From: an uncultured Clostridia bacterium
GTDB taxonomy: Bacteria; Bacillota; Clostridia; Christensenellales; Borkfalkiaceae
NCBI GenBank assembly: GCA_904502225.1
Contig: CAJGDO010000003.1
Coordinates: forward strand, 1-64,000
Length of the DNA stretch: 64,000 bases
Reading direction: 5' to 3'
Shown here piece after piece: positions 34,104 to 41,587 of the stretch. Each line of letters starts with the position of its first letter. The first letter of the stretch is position 1. Below the pieces are notes generated by a model. The model had not been told where the DNA came from. It ran no database searches and saw nothing but the letters and a program-made list of their open reading frames with translations. The position numbers were made by a program, and so were the translations under genes.

Positions 34104-34862
34104 ATGACTATCGTAGCATTAACGGCATTGGGCGTGGGTGGTGCATCGGTTATCGGTGCATTGATTGGTTTTTTATTTAAGAATTCAAGTCATAAATTAA
34201 GCGATTTTATCTTGTCTTTTGCAGCAGGGGTTATGCTTTGTGCATCTATCGTTGGGCTAATTTTACCGTCGCTTGAATATGCCAATAATGACTTTGCAAT
34301 AGTGATAACAGTGTTTGGTGTTTTCTGTGGTGCACTTTGCGTAAACGTGCTAGATAAAACACTTCCACACTTACATAAATTGACGGGCGTTGATATAGAA
34401 AAGCACCCAGAAAAAACGGCAGCATTAAACAAGGTGTTGTTATTCGTTATTGCTATTGCAATCCACAACTTGCCAGAAGGCATTGCAGCAGGCGTTGGCT
34501 TTGGCACGGGCGACAATAACGGGGCGTTTTTAATCGCTTGTGGAATAGCCTTGCAAAACATTCCAGAAGGTATGGCAATCGTTGGGCCAATGCTGGCGGC
34601 GGGTATAAACAAGAAGAGAACGCTAATCGTTGCAGTTGTCACAGGCTTAATAGAAGTGGTTGGCACGTTTTTTGGGTATTTTGCAGCAACCATTTCATCG
34701 GCAATCTTACCGTTTGCACTTGCTTTTGCAGGTGGGACGATGTTATATGTTGTGGGCGATGAAATTATACCAGAAACACACGCACACGGCAACGAAAGCA
34801 TTGCAACGTATGGCTTGCTTATCGGCTTTTGCATAATGCTTTTATTAGACGTTTTAATATAA
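34104..34862 (+). CDS. ZIP-family metal transporter
   Basis: 252-residue membrane protein with about eight hydrophobic segments. The metal-binding helices carry AIHNLPEGIAAGVGFG and LQNIPEGMAIVGP, the HNxPEG pattern of ZIP transporters. A short variable loop follows the third segment (DKTLPHLHKLTGVDIEKH) with His residues. It imports zinc or other divalent metals. AAGGAGA ribosome site; 37 bp upstream of kdgK. Confidence 0.92.
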   Translation: MTIVALTALGVGGASVIGALIGFLFKNSSHKLSDFILSFAAGVMLCASIVGLILPSLEYANNDFAIVITVFGVFCGALCVNVLDKTLPHLHKLTGVDIEKHPEKTAALNKVLLFVIAIAIHNLPEGIAAGVGFGTGDNNGAFLIACGIALQNIPEGMAIVGPMLAAGINKKRTLIVAVVTGLIEVVGTFFGYFAATISSAILPFALAFAGGTMLYVVGDEIIPETHAHGNESIATYGLLIGFCIMLLLDVLI

Positions 34863-34898
34863 TTTTGATAAAAAGGTTTTGTTGTTTAGGAGGATATT

Positions 34899-35924
34899 AT
34901 GGCAAACAAGATTATTACTTTTGGAGAGTTAATGTTAAGGTTAGCACCAGAAAATTATTTAAGATTTTTACAAGCGAACAAGTTTCAAGCGACCTTTGGT
35001 GGTGCAGAGGCAAACGTTGCAGTGTCACTTTCTTGTTATGGCGAAGACGCTTGTTTTGTTTCAAAATTACCTAACCACGAAATAGGCCAACTTGCAGTTA
35101 ATTCTTTAAGGCAAATGGGCGTTGACACGACTAAAATTGTTCGTGGTGGCGACAGAGTGGGTGTTTACTATTGCGAAAAAGGTGCAAGCCAAAGACCAAG
35201 TAAGGTTATATATGATAGGGCATATTCAACAATAGCAATGGCACAAAAAAGCGACTTTGATTGGGACAGTATTTTTGAAGGTGCAAAATGGTTTCATTTC
35301 ACAGGCATAACGCCAGCGTTATCTGATAGCGTTGCAGAAATCACGCTTGAAGCGTGCAAAAAAGCAAAAGAAAAAGGCATCACTATTTCTTGCGACCTTA
35401 ACTTCCGCAAAAAGTTGTGGGATAGAAAAAAGGCAGAACAAGTTATGACCGAACTTTGCAAATACGTTGATTATTGCATAGCAAACGAAGAAGACGCCAA
35501 AGACGTTTTTGGAATCGAAGCTGACGATACCGATGTTTATAGCGGAAAATTGAATAAAGAAGGCTATATCTCGGTTGCAAAGAAATTGACTGATAAATTC
35601 AACTTTAAGGGTGTTGCAATCACCCTTCGTGAAAGCAAGTCTGCAAACGACAACGATTGGTCAGCAATGCTTTATACTGATGGTGAAGCGTATTTTTCAA
35701 AGAAATACAGTATTCATATTGTAGATAGAGTTGGTGGTGGTGACAGTTTTGGTGCAGGACTTATCTATTCATTATTAAACGGCTTTGACAACCAAAAGGC
35801 GATTGAGTTTGCAGTTGCAGCAAGTTGCTTAAAACACTCTATTGAAGGGGACTATAATTACGTTTCAGTATCAGAAGTTTTAAATCTTGCAGGCGGAGAT
35901 GCAAGTGGCAGAGTTCAAAGATAA
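34899..35924 (+). CDS. kdgK: 2-keto-3-deoxygluconate kinase (PfkB family)
   Basis: 341-residue sugar kinase. N-terminal ITFGELMLRLAPENYLRF and ATFGGAEANVAVSLS, then the PfkB signature DRVGGGDSFGAGLIY with catalytic Asp, are typical of KdgK. It phosphorylates 2-keto-3-deoxygluconate to KDPG, the substrate of the aldolase at 8870-9412, so it bridges the mannonate dehydratase step and the aldolase although 25 kb away. GGAGG ribosome site. Other ketohexose substrates cannot be fully excluded. Confidence 0.85.
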   Translation: MANKIITFGELMLRLAPENYLRFLQANKFQATFGGAEANVAVSLSCYGEDACFVSKLPNHEIGQLAVNSLRQMGVDTTKIVRGGDRVGVYYCEKGASQRPSKVIYDRAYSTIAMAQKSDFDWDSIFEGAKWFHFTGITPALSDSVAEITLEACKKAKEKGITISCDLNFRKKLWDRKKAEQVMTELCKYVDYCIANEEDAKDVFGIEADDTDVYSGKLNKEGYISVAKKLTDKFNFKGVAITLRESKSANDNDWSAMLYTDGEAYFSKKYSIHIVDRVGGGDSFGAGLIYSLLNGFDNQKAIEFAVAASCLKHSIEGDYNYVSVSEVLNLAGGDASGRVQR

Positions 35925-35998
35925 TATTTTATATTCATATAAAATACCAAACGAGCGATATAAAAGAAAATAATAAAAAAAATAATCAAAAACAAAAA

Positions 35999-36025
35999 AA
36001 AGGCGGGCAAAAACCCGTCTTTTTA
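35999..36025 (+). terminator. Terminator after kdgK
   Basis: Stem AAAGGCGGG / CCCGTCTTT with a 6-nt loop and T-run, 75 nt after the stop. Confidence 0.85.
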
Positions 36026-36026
36026 G

Positions 36027-36054
36027 TTGATATTTATTTGATATATGATATAAT
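36027..36054 (+). promoter_or_regulatory. Promoter of the glycosidase-like gene
   Basis: TTGATA, 16-bp spacer, TATAAT, about 50 nt before the ATG at 36106. Confidence 0.7.
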
Positions 36055-36105
36055 ATATATGTGATAAAGCGTTGTTAAGAATAACGCAATATAAGGAGAA
36101 TAAAT

Positions 36106-38220
36106 ATGAGCAGTAAAATTCTAGTTCCTGGCTTAACGCCTGTAGAAAGCGTTAATAATGGAAACGACTATGAGGCAAAAGTTTGGAATAGGACGTATAA
36201 AATTTCTGATGCTCCGTTCTTTTCATCAATCTTAACGGCTGGAAAGGAAGCACTTGCAGGTCCAATTAGACTTGCTGGTGAATGCTTTGGTAGACCAATC
36301 GAGTGGGGGAAGTGTGAAAACTTTGAAATGCTTGACCACGACGATAAGAAAAGGACTTACGTTCAAACGACAAAGTTTAGCGAATTGATTTTGAACACAA
36401 CAATGATAGTTCATTACGATGGCTTTGTTAAATGTAATATTACGCTTGCTCCACAAGGTTTTCACCCAGGTGTAATGTATGGTGTATCTCCAAAACAAAA
36501 GGAAAATTTAAGGTTAAACAAATTCTGGCTAGAAATTCCATTAAGAAAGGATTTTGCAACCTTATACCATATTAACCCACGTGGTATAACCTCAATAAAC
36601 GGCAAAAAGATAAACGAAACTTATTTTTCTGCACTTGATTACGTGCCAGAAAAAAGCATGGTTCTTCCATTTAAGTCATCAGTTTATCTTGGAAACGACA
36701 ATTCAGGTTTAGCAGTTTTGTTTGAGTCTGATGAGTGGTGGCGTCCAGAATTTGAAAACAGAGTAGTTGAAGTTTTAAATCAAGAAGACTGTGTATTGTT
36801 AAGAGTGCGTTTCTTGGATGAAGAACACCTTAAATGGGTAAATAAGGGTGGCTTTAACGGTGGATATTTATATCCAATCAACTTTGATTTCGCACTTATG
36901 GCAACTCCTGTTAAGCCTTTCCCAGCAAATCCATTTGCTCAAAAAGCATATCACGATGCTGGTATGGTTAAAACTGATGACGGCGTAAGAAGAACAAAGT
37001 TAGACAGGCCAATGTCAAAATCTTCTGACGGTGGTATGACTGCATCTGCACTTTATATAAAAGAAAAGGTTGACTCTGATAACGATGAACTTATGGTTGA
37101 CGTTTTGAAGAAGTGCGGTGTCAACACTTACTATATTCACGAAATGTGGAACGACTTGCAAAACAGCGTTTTCTTAACAACTAAAACGGCTGAAAGATTA
37201 AGAAAACTCGTTGATATTGCACACTCTCGTGGCATCAGATTAATTCCATACTTCGGCTATGAAATTTCTTCATTGTCACCAATCTTCGACAAAAACTTTA
37301 TGCAATATAAAAAGATGTTCGAAGATACTTATTATGACTTTATGACCGGTGGTTATTATTATAGAGAACCATACCAAAGAGATACCAGCGTTTGCTATAA
37401 GTCAGGCTATAAGAGAATTCTTCTTGACGGTATTGCTCGCTTAATGGATGAATTCCACTTTGACGGTGTTTACCTTGACGGAACTTATGCTCTTGCAAGA
37501 TGTATGAACGAATCACACGGCTGTGGCTATAGAGACGAAAGGGGTGTTTTACATTTAACTTACGACGTTTATAGTAAGAGAGATATGGTTGAAGAACTTT
37601 ATGAAATGGTGCATTCTCGTGGTGGCACTGTTGATATCCACACGGGCAACACTTTCCCAGCACCATTTATGCCATATGCAGATACCGTTTGGGATGGCGA
37701 ATCTATCCAAACAGTATTGGTTAGGGGAACTGAAGACAGAGTGCCAGAAGGCCACTTCCGTTCATTATACACAGGCAGACCATCTGGTGTTGTTGTAAGA
37801 CCTATCATTTACACAAACCCACCAGTTTGGACGTTCCACCACTCATTATCAACAATGATTGCGTTTGGTGTATTGCCAAAAGCAAACTCATACGAAGCAG
37901 TTATGGAAATGAAAGACGTTTGGAGTGCATACGATTCAATCCCAATGGAAAAAGCAGAATTTAAGGCTTTCTTTGAAAACGATGCAAAAACTACTAATGA
38001 AGACGTTAGAGTAAGTTATTTTGATTATGAAGATGGTGTTTTGGCAATCATTGCAAACCATTATAAACATCCATCTGGAAAGACCGAAGTTATATTTAAC
38101 GGCAAGTTCAAGTCAGCAGTTGATAAAGTGACGGGTGAAAAAGTTGACCTTGTTGACGGCAACAAATTCAGCGTAGAATTTGAAACGTTTGACTATAAAA
38201 TTGTTGAACTTAAAAAATAA
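36106..38220 (+). CDS. Large glycoside-hydrolase-like protein (DUF6067-like)
   Basis: 704-residue protein without signal peptide, so probably cytoplasmic. The N-terminal half (about 1-300) looks beta-rich, like a carbohydrate-binding sandwich. The middle (about 315-600) reads as a TIM barrel: NTYYIHEMWNDLQNS, RLIPYFGYEIS, FHFDGVYLDGTY (about 449-460), GTVDIHTGNTFP and ADTVWDGESIQ (about 524-534). Acidic residues in the FDGVYLDG and WDGES segments are candidate catalytic residues. The C-terminal 60 residues look like a beta-sandwich end. Overall it resembles DUF6067-type glycosidases. Being linked to kdgK and having sugar operons in the region, it probably cuts an imported oligosaccharide (inference). 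Confidence 0.65.
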   Translation: MSSKILVPGLTPVESVNNGNDYEAKVWNRTYKISDAPFFSSILTAGKEALAGPIRLAGECFGRPIEWGKCENFEMLDHDDKKRTYVQTTKFSELILNTTMIVHYDGFVKCNITLAPQGFHPGVMYGVSPKQKENLRLNKFWLEIPLRKDFATLYHINPRGITSINGKKINETYFSALDYVPEKSMVLPFKSSVYLGNDNSGLAVLFESDEWWRPEFENRVVEVLNQEDCVLLRVRFLDEEHLKWVNKGGFNGGYLYPINFDFALMATPVKPFPANPFAQKAYHDAGMVKTDDGVRRTKLDRPMSKSSDGGMTASALYIKEKVDSDNDELMVDVLKKCGVNTYYIHEMWNDLQNSVFLTTKTAERLRKLVDIAHSRGIRLIPYFGYEISSLSPIFDKNFMQYKKMFEDTYYDFMTGGYYYREPYQRDTSVCYKSGYKRILLDGIARLMDEFHFDGVYLDGTYALARCMNESHGCGYRDERGVLHLTYDVYSKRDMVEELYEMVHSRGGTVDIHTGNTFPAPFMPYADTVWDGESIQTVLVRGTEDRVPEGHFRSLYTGRPSGVVVRPIIYTNPPVWTFHHSLSTMIAFGVLPKANSYEAVMEMKDVWSAYDSIPMEKAEFKAFFENDAKTTNEDVRVSYFDYEDGVLAIIANHYKHPSGKTEVIFNGKFKSAVDKVTGEKVDLVDGNKFSVEFETFDYKIVELKK

Positions 38221-38233
38221 ACAAATCAAAAAC

Positions 38234-38267
38234 AAAAAATCCCTACTTGAAAAAGCAGGGATTTTTT
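38234..38267 (+). terminator. Terminator of the glycosidase-like gene
   Basis: Stem AAAAAATCCCT-CTT with AAG-AGGGATTTTTT, one A/C mismatch, GAAA loop and T-run. Confidence 0.85.
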
Positions 38268-38277
38268 TATGGCAGAT

Positions 38278-38346
38278 CTGGACTATTTTTTCGCTTTCAG
38301 CGAACACGCAAACAATGGTTTGCTCGCTCCTAATTCAAATCCCTCT
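38278..38346. repeat. Three-hairpin dispersed element, copy 2
   Basis: Contains GGACTATTTT (right arm only of hairpin 1), hairpin 2 TTCGCT-TTC-AGCGAA, hairpin 3 GCAAAC-AATG-GTTTGC, and the tail GCTCCTAATTCAAATCC. About 90% like the copy at 41699-41780. As there, a terminator and a tRNA-like CCGCCA 3' end (minus strand, 38401-38406) lie to its right. The remainder of 38221-38623 has no gene. Confidence 0.75.
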
Positions 38347-38361
38347 AAAAATCCAAAACAA

Positions 38362-38397
38362 AAAACCTAAAACAAACTTAAGTTCATTTTAGGTTTT
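38362..38397 (-). terminator. Minus-strand terminator next to a tRNA-like CCGCCA end
   Basis: AAAACCTAAAA pairs with TTTTAGGTTTT around an AACTTAAGTT core; T-rich on the minus-strand exit. At 38401-38406 the minus strand reads CCGCCA followed by AAAT, the same arrangement as the 3' end of tRNA-Ser and its terminator at 41800-41844. It looks like the leftover end of a tRNA transcription unit. Confidence 0.6.
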
Positions 38398-38520
38398 ATT
38401 TGGCGGGCAAGTGGTGATTGCATTCTAAATTTTTAGCTGTATTTTCTAATATGACTAGAACTGCAAAATCTCTGGATATAATAAACACGAGCAAATTATT
38501 CAAAAAATAATTTTATTAAT

Positions 38521-38600
38521 AAAAACAACCAATAGTTTACAAATCTCGTTGTTTTTGAAACCAATCGGTCATTGATTTTTTGTTGTTTAAGTGTTATAAT
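38521..38600 (+). promoter_or_regulatory. Inverted repeat and promoter of the XRE gene
   Basis: A perfect 9-bp inverted repeat AAAAACAAC / GTTGTTTTT (38521-38529, 38548-38556) lies just upstream of a promoter TTGATT-17-TATAAT (38572-38600). The repeat is a candidate operator, possibly for the XRE protein itself. Confidence 0.55.
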
Positions 38601-38623
38601 ATAAGTGAAATAAGGAGATAACT

Positions 38624-39127
38624 ATGTTAAGAGATTCGTTAAAGACAAAAAGAGAAGAATTATCTATTACACAAAATGAAGTTGCAGAATATTTAAATAT
38701 TAGTCCACAATCTGTTTCAAAATGGGAACGTGGAGAATCTTTACCATCGGTAGAGTATTTGCCCAAACTTGCAGAACTATTTCATTGTAAAATTGATGAT
38801 TTGTTTGATAAATTTCCATACAGAATAATAAAAGAAGATAAATTTTTTAGATTATTAAACGAAAATCATGAAACAGCAAAAACAAATATTAACGTAATGT
38901 TACAAGAAAATGATTTGCTGAAAAAATTTATATATTTATTGTGTAAAATGCTTTTAGAAAACGATTGTATATTTCATAATGTTATTATGGAGAATTTTAA
39001 TTTTAGTTATGATAGGGCAAAAAAACTAATAGAATCTTTATTTGAATCAAATTTAATCGAATTAAAATTCGAAAGATATTATGTAATAAAAGAGAACTTG
39101 GTTTTGCTACAAAAACACGTAATTTAG
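38624..39127 (+). CDS. XRE-family helix-turn-helix regulator
   Basis: 167-residue protein. The first 65 residues are an XRE/Cro-type DNA-binding domain (LKTKREELSITQNEVAEYLNIS, QSVSKWERGESLPSVEYL, LAELFHCKIDDLFD). The C-terminal part (about 85-167) is helical and ends in a possible winged helix (FSYDRAKKLIESLFESNLIEL). AAGGAG ribosome site. Codon use is more AT-rich than in the flanking core genes (Tyr-Val as TAT-GTA), fitting its place in the accessory tract after tRNA-Ser. It could control the three-gene operon, but that is only positional. Confidence 0.85.
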   Translation: MLRDSLKTKREELSITQNEVAEYLNISPQSVSKWERGESLPSVEYLPKLAELFHCKIDDLFDKFPYRIIKEDKFFRLLNENHETAKTNINVMLQENDLLKKFIYLLCKMLLENDCIFHNVIMENFNFSYDRAKKLIESLFESNLIELKFERYYVIKENLVLLQKHVI

Positions 39128-39146
39128 TGTTTTGTCTTTTTTTGTC

Positions 39147-39174
39147 AACGAGTGATGAAAATTCATCACTCGTT
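39147..39174 (+). terminator. Terminator after the XRE gene
   Basis: Stem AACGAGTGATGAA / TTCATCACTCGTT with a 2-nt gap and a T-run. Confidence 0.88.
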
Positions 39175-39254
39175 TTTATATGCAAAAAAGTTGAAGTAAA
39201 TTTCCAAACTAAAGTTGCGTCATTTGTTATAATGAAAACGAAGAAAATTCTATT

Positions 39255-39335
39255 CTTTCAATAATTATCCCAGCCACACCTTTATAGCAAAAATAAAAAA
39301 GATTGTATCCGTTAGAATACAATCTCTCTTGGCGG
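39255..39335 (-). repeat. tRNA 3' end plus terminator module, copy A
   Basis: About 80 bp matching 41588-41664 with scattered changes. On the minus strand it reads CCGCCA-AGAGA, then the hairpin GATTGTAT-loop-ATACAATC and a T-run, so it also serves as terminator for the three-gene operon whose last stop lies 63 bp away. The two copies flank that operon in direct orientation. The stretch 39175-39397 holds nothing else. Confidence 0.75.
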
Positions 39336-39397
39336 GAAGACTGTTATCCAATCCTAACACCAAAATATATGTTGGCGTTGGGTGGGTGAAAATTGTT

Positions 39398-39919
39398 TTA
39401 AGGTTTTAATTTGTTTATTTCATCTTCTGTTTGAAATTTCATTTTAAAATTATCATCATCAATTTTATTAAACGTCTTCTCTTGATTTACAAAATTTCGT
39501 AGCATTTGTTTTAAATGCTTTGGAGTGTCAATTTGAGCAAAATTTAATAAACTATGAACGATATCCGTATTAATAATCTCATTTCCAGTGTGTTTCTTGT
39601 ATAAGTAGACTAATATATATATTTTTTGAGTTATAGATTTTGCCAAAGAATATGACTTAAATTCTTCAATAAATTCACGCTCATTATTGATTTTCAAATC
39701 AACTATTTCTAATTTCATAGGTTTACTGCCGGATGTTGTTTTTGTTTTCTTTTTTGTATAATTCTTTTTTTCTTGTTCATTTAAAACATCTTTATCAGTA
39801 CTTTCCTTAGTTGAATTGTCAATGGTAATACTTTGTATGAGAGAGTATATTTCCTTTACCTCATCAATTGAACCTTCAATTTCAAACTCGATGTTATTAT
39901 TTTTATATTTAACTACCAT
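39398..39919 (-). CDS. Operon protein C: linker plus winged-helix-like domain
   Basis: 173-residue hypothetical. The first 30 residues form a small strand-strand-helix motif (NNNIEFEIEGSIDEVKEIYS). A Lys/Thr/Ser-rich linker follows (about 35-68). The C-terminal domain (about 80-165) reads as a winged helix-turn-helix: SITQKIYILVYLYKKHTG, TDIVHSLLNFA, TPKHLKQMLRNFV. The domain resembles those in the two genes before it. ATG at 39919 follows AAGGAG. Last of three minus-strand genes; terminator in the repeat at 39255-39335. Codon use (Asp-Val as GAT-GTT, Phe-Val as TTT-GTA) differs from core genes. Function unknown; DNA binding is the main suggestion. Confidence 0.75.
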   Translation of the reverse strand: MVVKYKNNNIEFEIEGSIDEVKEIYSLIQSITIDNSTKESTDKDVLNEQEKKNYTKKKTKTTSGSKPMKLEIVDLKINNEREFIEEFKSYSLAKSITQKIYILVYLYKKHTGNEIINTDIVHSLLNFAQIDTPKHLKQMLRNFVNQEKTFNKIDDDNFKMKFQTEDEINKLKP

Positions 39920-39930
39920 TTTTTCTCCTT

Positions 39931-40674
39931 TTATTTCCAATTTTTATAATCAATTAAACTAATCAATTCTTGAATACAAATTCTTACATCCTGTTTTATT
40001 TTATCAATATCACTTTGTTTTGCACAAAAACGACGATTATGTGCAGCTAAGTCGCCTATATTTTTTATGTTTTTAAATCCTTGTTTAGCATTTCTACTTA
40101 TATTCCATGATTTTTCTATCAGCAATTTATTTATTAAATCGCTTAAATAGAAAAAATCGCCATTTTTGTCTTTTATTTCGCTGTCCAATTTATGTTTTTC
40201 AAAACATTCAATAATTAATGTTTCAATCAACTTTCTTAACATTACAGAACATGCATCGAATAATTTTAGGTCATAACAACAGATTGCTTGACTAGAAATT
40301 TCCTGAATATAACCCCTTGTTTCGTTTACCAATTCTATTGGAAATAGATTATTAGATGGAGGTGGTGCTTTACGATTATTAAATTCATCATTAAATTTAT
40401 CTTGTAATTGTTTTGTAATTGTAAAAACACCAGAGGATTTTTTAATAAATTTTTTATTTTTACCACTGCAATTATTATTCAAATATGCAGATATATTGGA
40501 ATATTTCGGACAATTTAGCATTTCAAAACACTGTTGAATATCTTTTGTTGAAAAATTATCAAAATTGTTTAAATGTAAAAAGTACGCAAAATAATCTATT
40601 TGTTTTGCTGATGTAATCTCATTAAAGTTTTCTATTGTAAAAACAAAATTTTCTATAGTATCCTTTGTATACAT
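39931..40674 (-). CDS. Operon protein B: winged-helix-like plus DUF4145/HEPN-like domain
   Basis: 247-residue hypothetical. The N-terminal domain (about 18-95) has the same winged-helix-like layout as its neighbours: SAKQIDYFAYFLHL, STKDIQQCFEML, YSNISAYLNNN, then KKFIKKSSGVFTIT as a wing. A Pro-rich hinge (RKAPPPSNN) leads to a helical domain (about 112-245) with FDACSVMLRKLIETLIIECFE and GDLAAHNRR, the layout seen in DUF4145/HEPN-related domains. Such domains occur in nucleases and defence proteins; no catalytic residues can be confirmed. Its start overlaps the stop of gene A by one base. No signal peptide. Confidence 0.78.
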   Translation of the reverse strand: MYTKDTIENFVFTIENFNEITSAKQIDYFAYFLHLNNFDNFSTKDIQQCFEMLNCPKYSNISAYLNNNCSGKNKKFIKKSSGVFTITKQLQDKFNDEFNNRKAPPPSNNLFPIELVNETRGYIQEISSQAICCYDLKLFDACSVMLRKLIETLIIECFEKHKLDSEIKDKNGDFFYLSDLINKLLIEKSWNISRNAKQGFKNIKNIGDLAAHNRRFCAKQSDIDKIKQDVRICIQELISLIDYKNWK

Positions 40675-41255
40675 TATTTCTTATCCTTATGTGGCAAGTC
40701 TTGAGTGACAAAGTTAATCCCTTTTATAGAAGTGGTAATTTTACCATCTACAAAATCAATGTAACCATATCTACTACTACTACAATCTCTCAAATTTTGA
40801 ATTAATACTGCTGGGATTTTTTTACCTAATTCCATATAACAAGTAAAAATATGGTCAGGAGTTATACCATCAATGTTTAATATTTTTTCAAGATAATATG
40901 TCATTACTGCAGAATTCTGTATGTTTCCCTCTGGACATTTTTCTTCAAAGAATTGAGATAAAGTTTTTGTATTATCCGGACGCAAATTTAAATTTTTTAC
41001 AAGTTGAGGCTTATAACTATTGGTATAGGAAGATGATGACGATGTTTTTGATTTTCTTTTCTTTTTGCTTACAGTCACTTTTTTGTCATCACTTATTTCT
41101 CCTTGTTGAATGGTATTGATAGCAACTTCCTGATTGTTTGTATTTGCTTGATTGTTTAATAAAAAATCAAATACTTTTTCTTGTAAATTTTCAGGATACT
41201 GTTTTACGATATCTAATATTTCATTTAACATATCTAATTTTTCTTTAAATTCCAT
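40674..41255 (-). CDS. Operon protein A: helical N-terminus, basic linker, winged-helix-like domain
   Basis: 193-residue hypothetical, first gene of the operon. Residues 1-35 form a helical module (FKEKLDMLNEILDIVKQ), 56-80 are a Lys/Ser linker (KKKRKSKTSSSSS), and 97-190 form a winged-helix-like domain: LSQFFEEKCPEGNIQNSAV, YYLEKILNIDGITPDHIFTC, IPAVLIQNLRD, ending GINFVTQDLPH. This last domain resembles a widespread uncharacterised family whose members end in a similar G.N.V..DLP motif (recollection, not checked). The ATG at 41255 follows GGGAGAA and sits about 20 nt from a consensus promoter; earlier in-frame starts lie inside that promoter. Confidence 0.78.
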   Translation of the reverse strand: MEFKEKLDMLNEILDIVKQYPENLQEKVFDFLLNNQANTNNQEVAINTIQQGEISDDKKVTVSKKKRKSKTSSSSSYTNSYKPQLVKNLNLRPDNTKTLSQFFEEKCPEGNIQNSAVMTYYLEKILNIDGITPDHIFTCYMELGKKIPAVLIQNLRDCSSSRYGYIDFVDGKITTSIKGINFVTQDLPHKDKK

Positions 41256-41280
41256 ATTAATTCTCCCTGTGTATATAGGC

Positions 41281-41341
41281 ATTATAACATATTTGTATTG
41301 TATTGTCAAGTATATTCAATACAGATTAAATATACAATACA
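41281..41341 (-). promoter_or_regulatory. Consensus promoter and repeated operator of the three-gene operon
   Basis: On the minus strand TTGACA (41309-41304), a 17-bp spacer and TATAAT (41286-41281) form a perfect promoter. The seven-base word TGTATTG or its complement CAATACA occurs four times across it: TGTATTG at 41294 and 41299 and CAATACA at 41317 and 41335 (plus-strand coordinates). They form inverted repeats overlapping the -35 box, the usual place for a repressor. Confidence 0.8.
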
Positions 41342-41346
41342 AAAAA

Positions 41347-41367
41347 GAAGAAGTTTTTTACTTCTTC
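41347..41367 (-). terminator. Terminator of the 42-codon gene
   Basis: Stem GAAGAAG / CTTCTTC with a 7-nt loop and a T-run on the minus strand, 10 nt after the small gene's stop. Confidence 0.75.
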
Positions 41368-41376
41368 TCGTGGGTT

Positions 41377-41505
41377 TTATTGATTGGATTGCAAATGAGA
41401 GTAAACTTCATTTGCTGATAGGTTAGAAAAGTTGCCATTTGTTTCTGCAAAGTTCTTTAAGGTGGGGTTATCTATTAAATACTTTTTTTCTTTTTTATTA
41501 GACAT
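41377..41505 (-). CDS. 42-residue hypothetical protein
   Basis: Short open frame starting MSNKKEKKYLIDNPTLKNFA and ending EVYSHLQSNQ. It is a complete unit: promoter TTGAAA-17-TATAAT at 41564-41536, the frame, and a terminator 10 nt after the stop. The ribosome site is weak (GTTGG). It lies just upstream of the three-gene operon and in the same direction, but the terminator separates them. The KKYLIDNPTL start recalls the beginning of some zinc-ribbon proteins, so it may be a truncated remnant, or a small functional peptide such as an antitoxin or inhibitor. Confidence 0.6.
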   Translation of the reverse strand: MSNKKEKKYLIDNPTLKNFAETNGNFSNLSANEVYSHLQSNQ

Positions 41506-41535
41506 AATTACCAACTTTTGTAAAATCTTAAAAAT

Positions 41536-41564
41536 ATTATATCATAATAACACTACTTTTTCAA
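41536..41564 (-). promoter_or_regulatory. Promoter of the 42-codon gene
   Basis: Minus strand TTGAAA (41564-41559), 17-bp spacer, TATAAT (41541-41536). Confidence 0.8.
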
Positions 41565-41587
41565 TCTCTTTAAGTGTTTGACATCAT

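Noticed and set aside
34829..35074. 81-codon plus-strand frame across the start of kdgK
   Set aside because: Out of frame with kdgK, which has a strong ribosome site and clear PfkB motifs.
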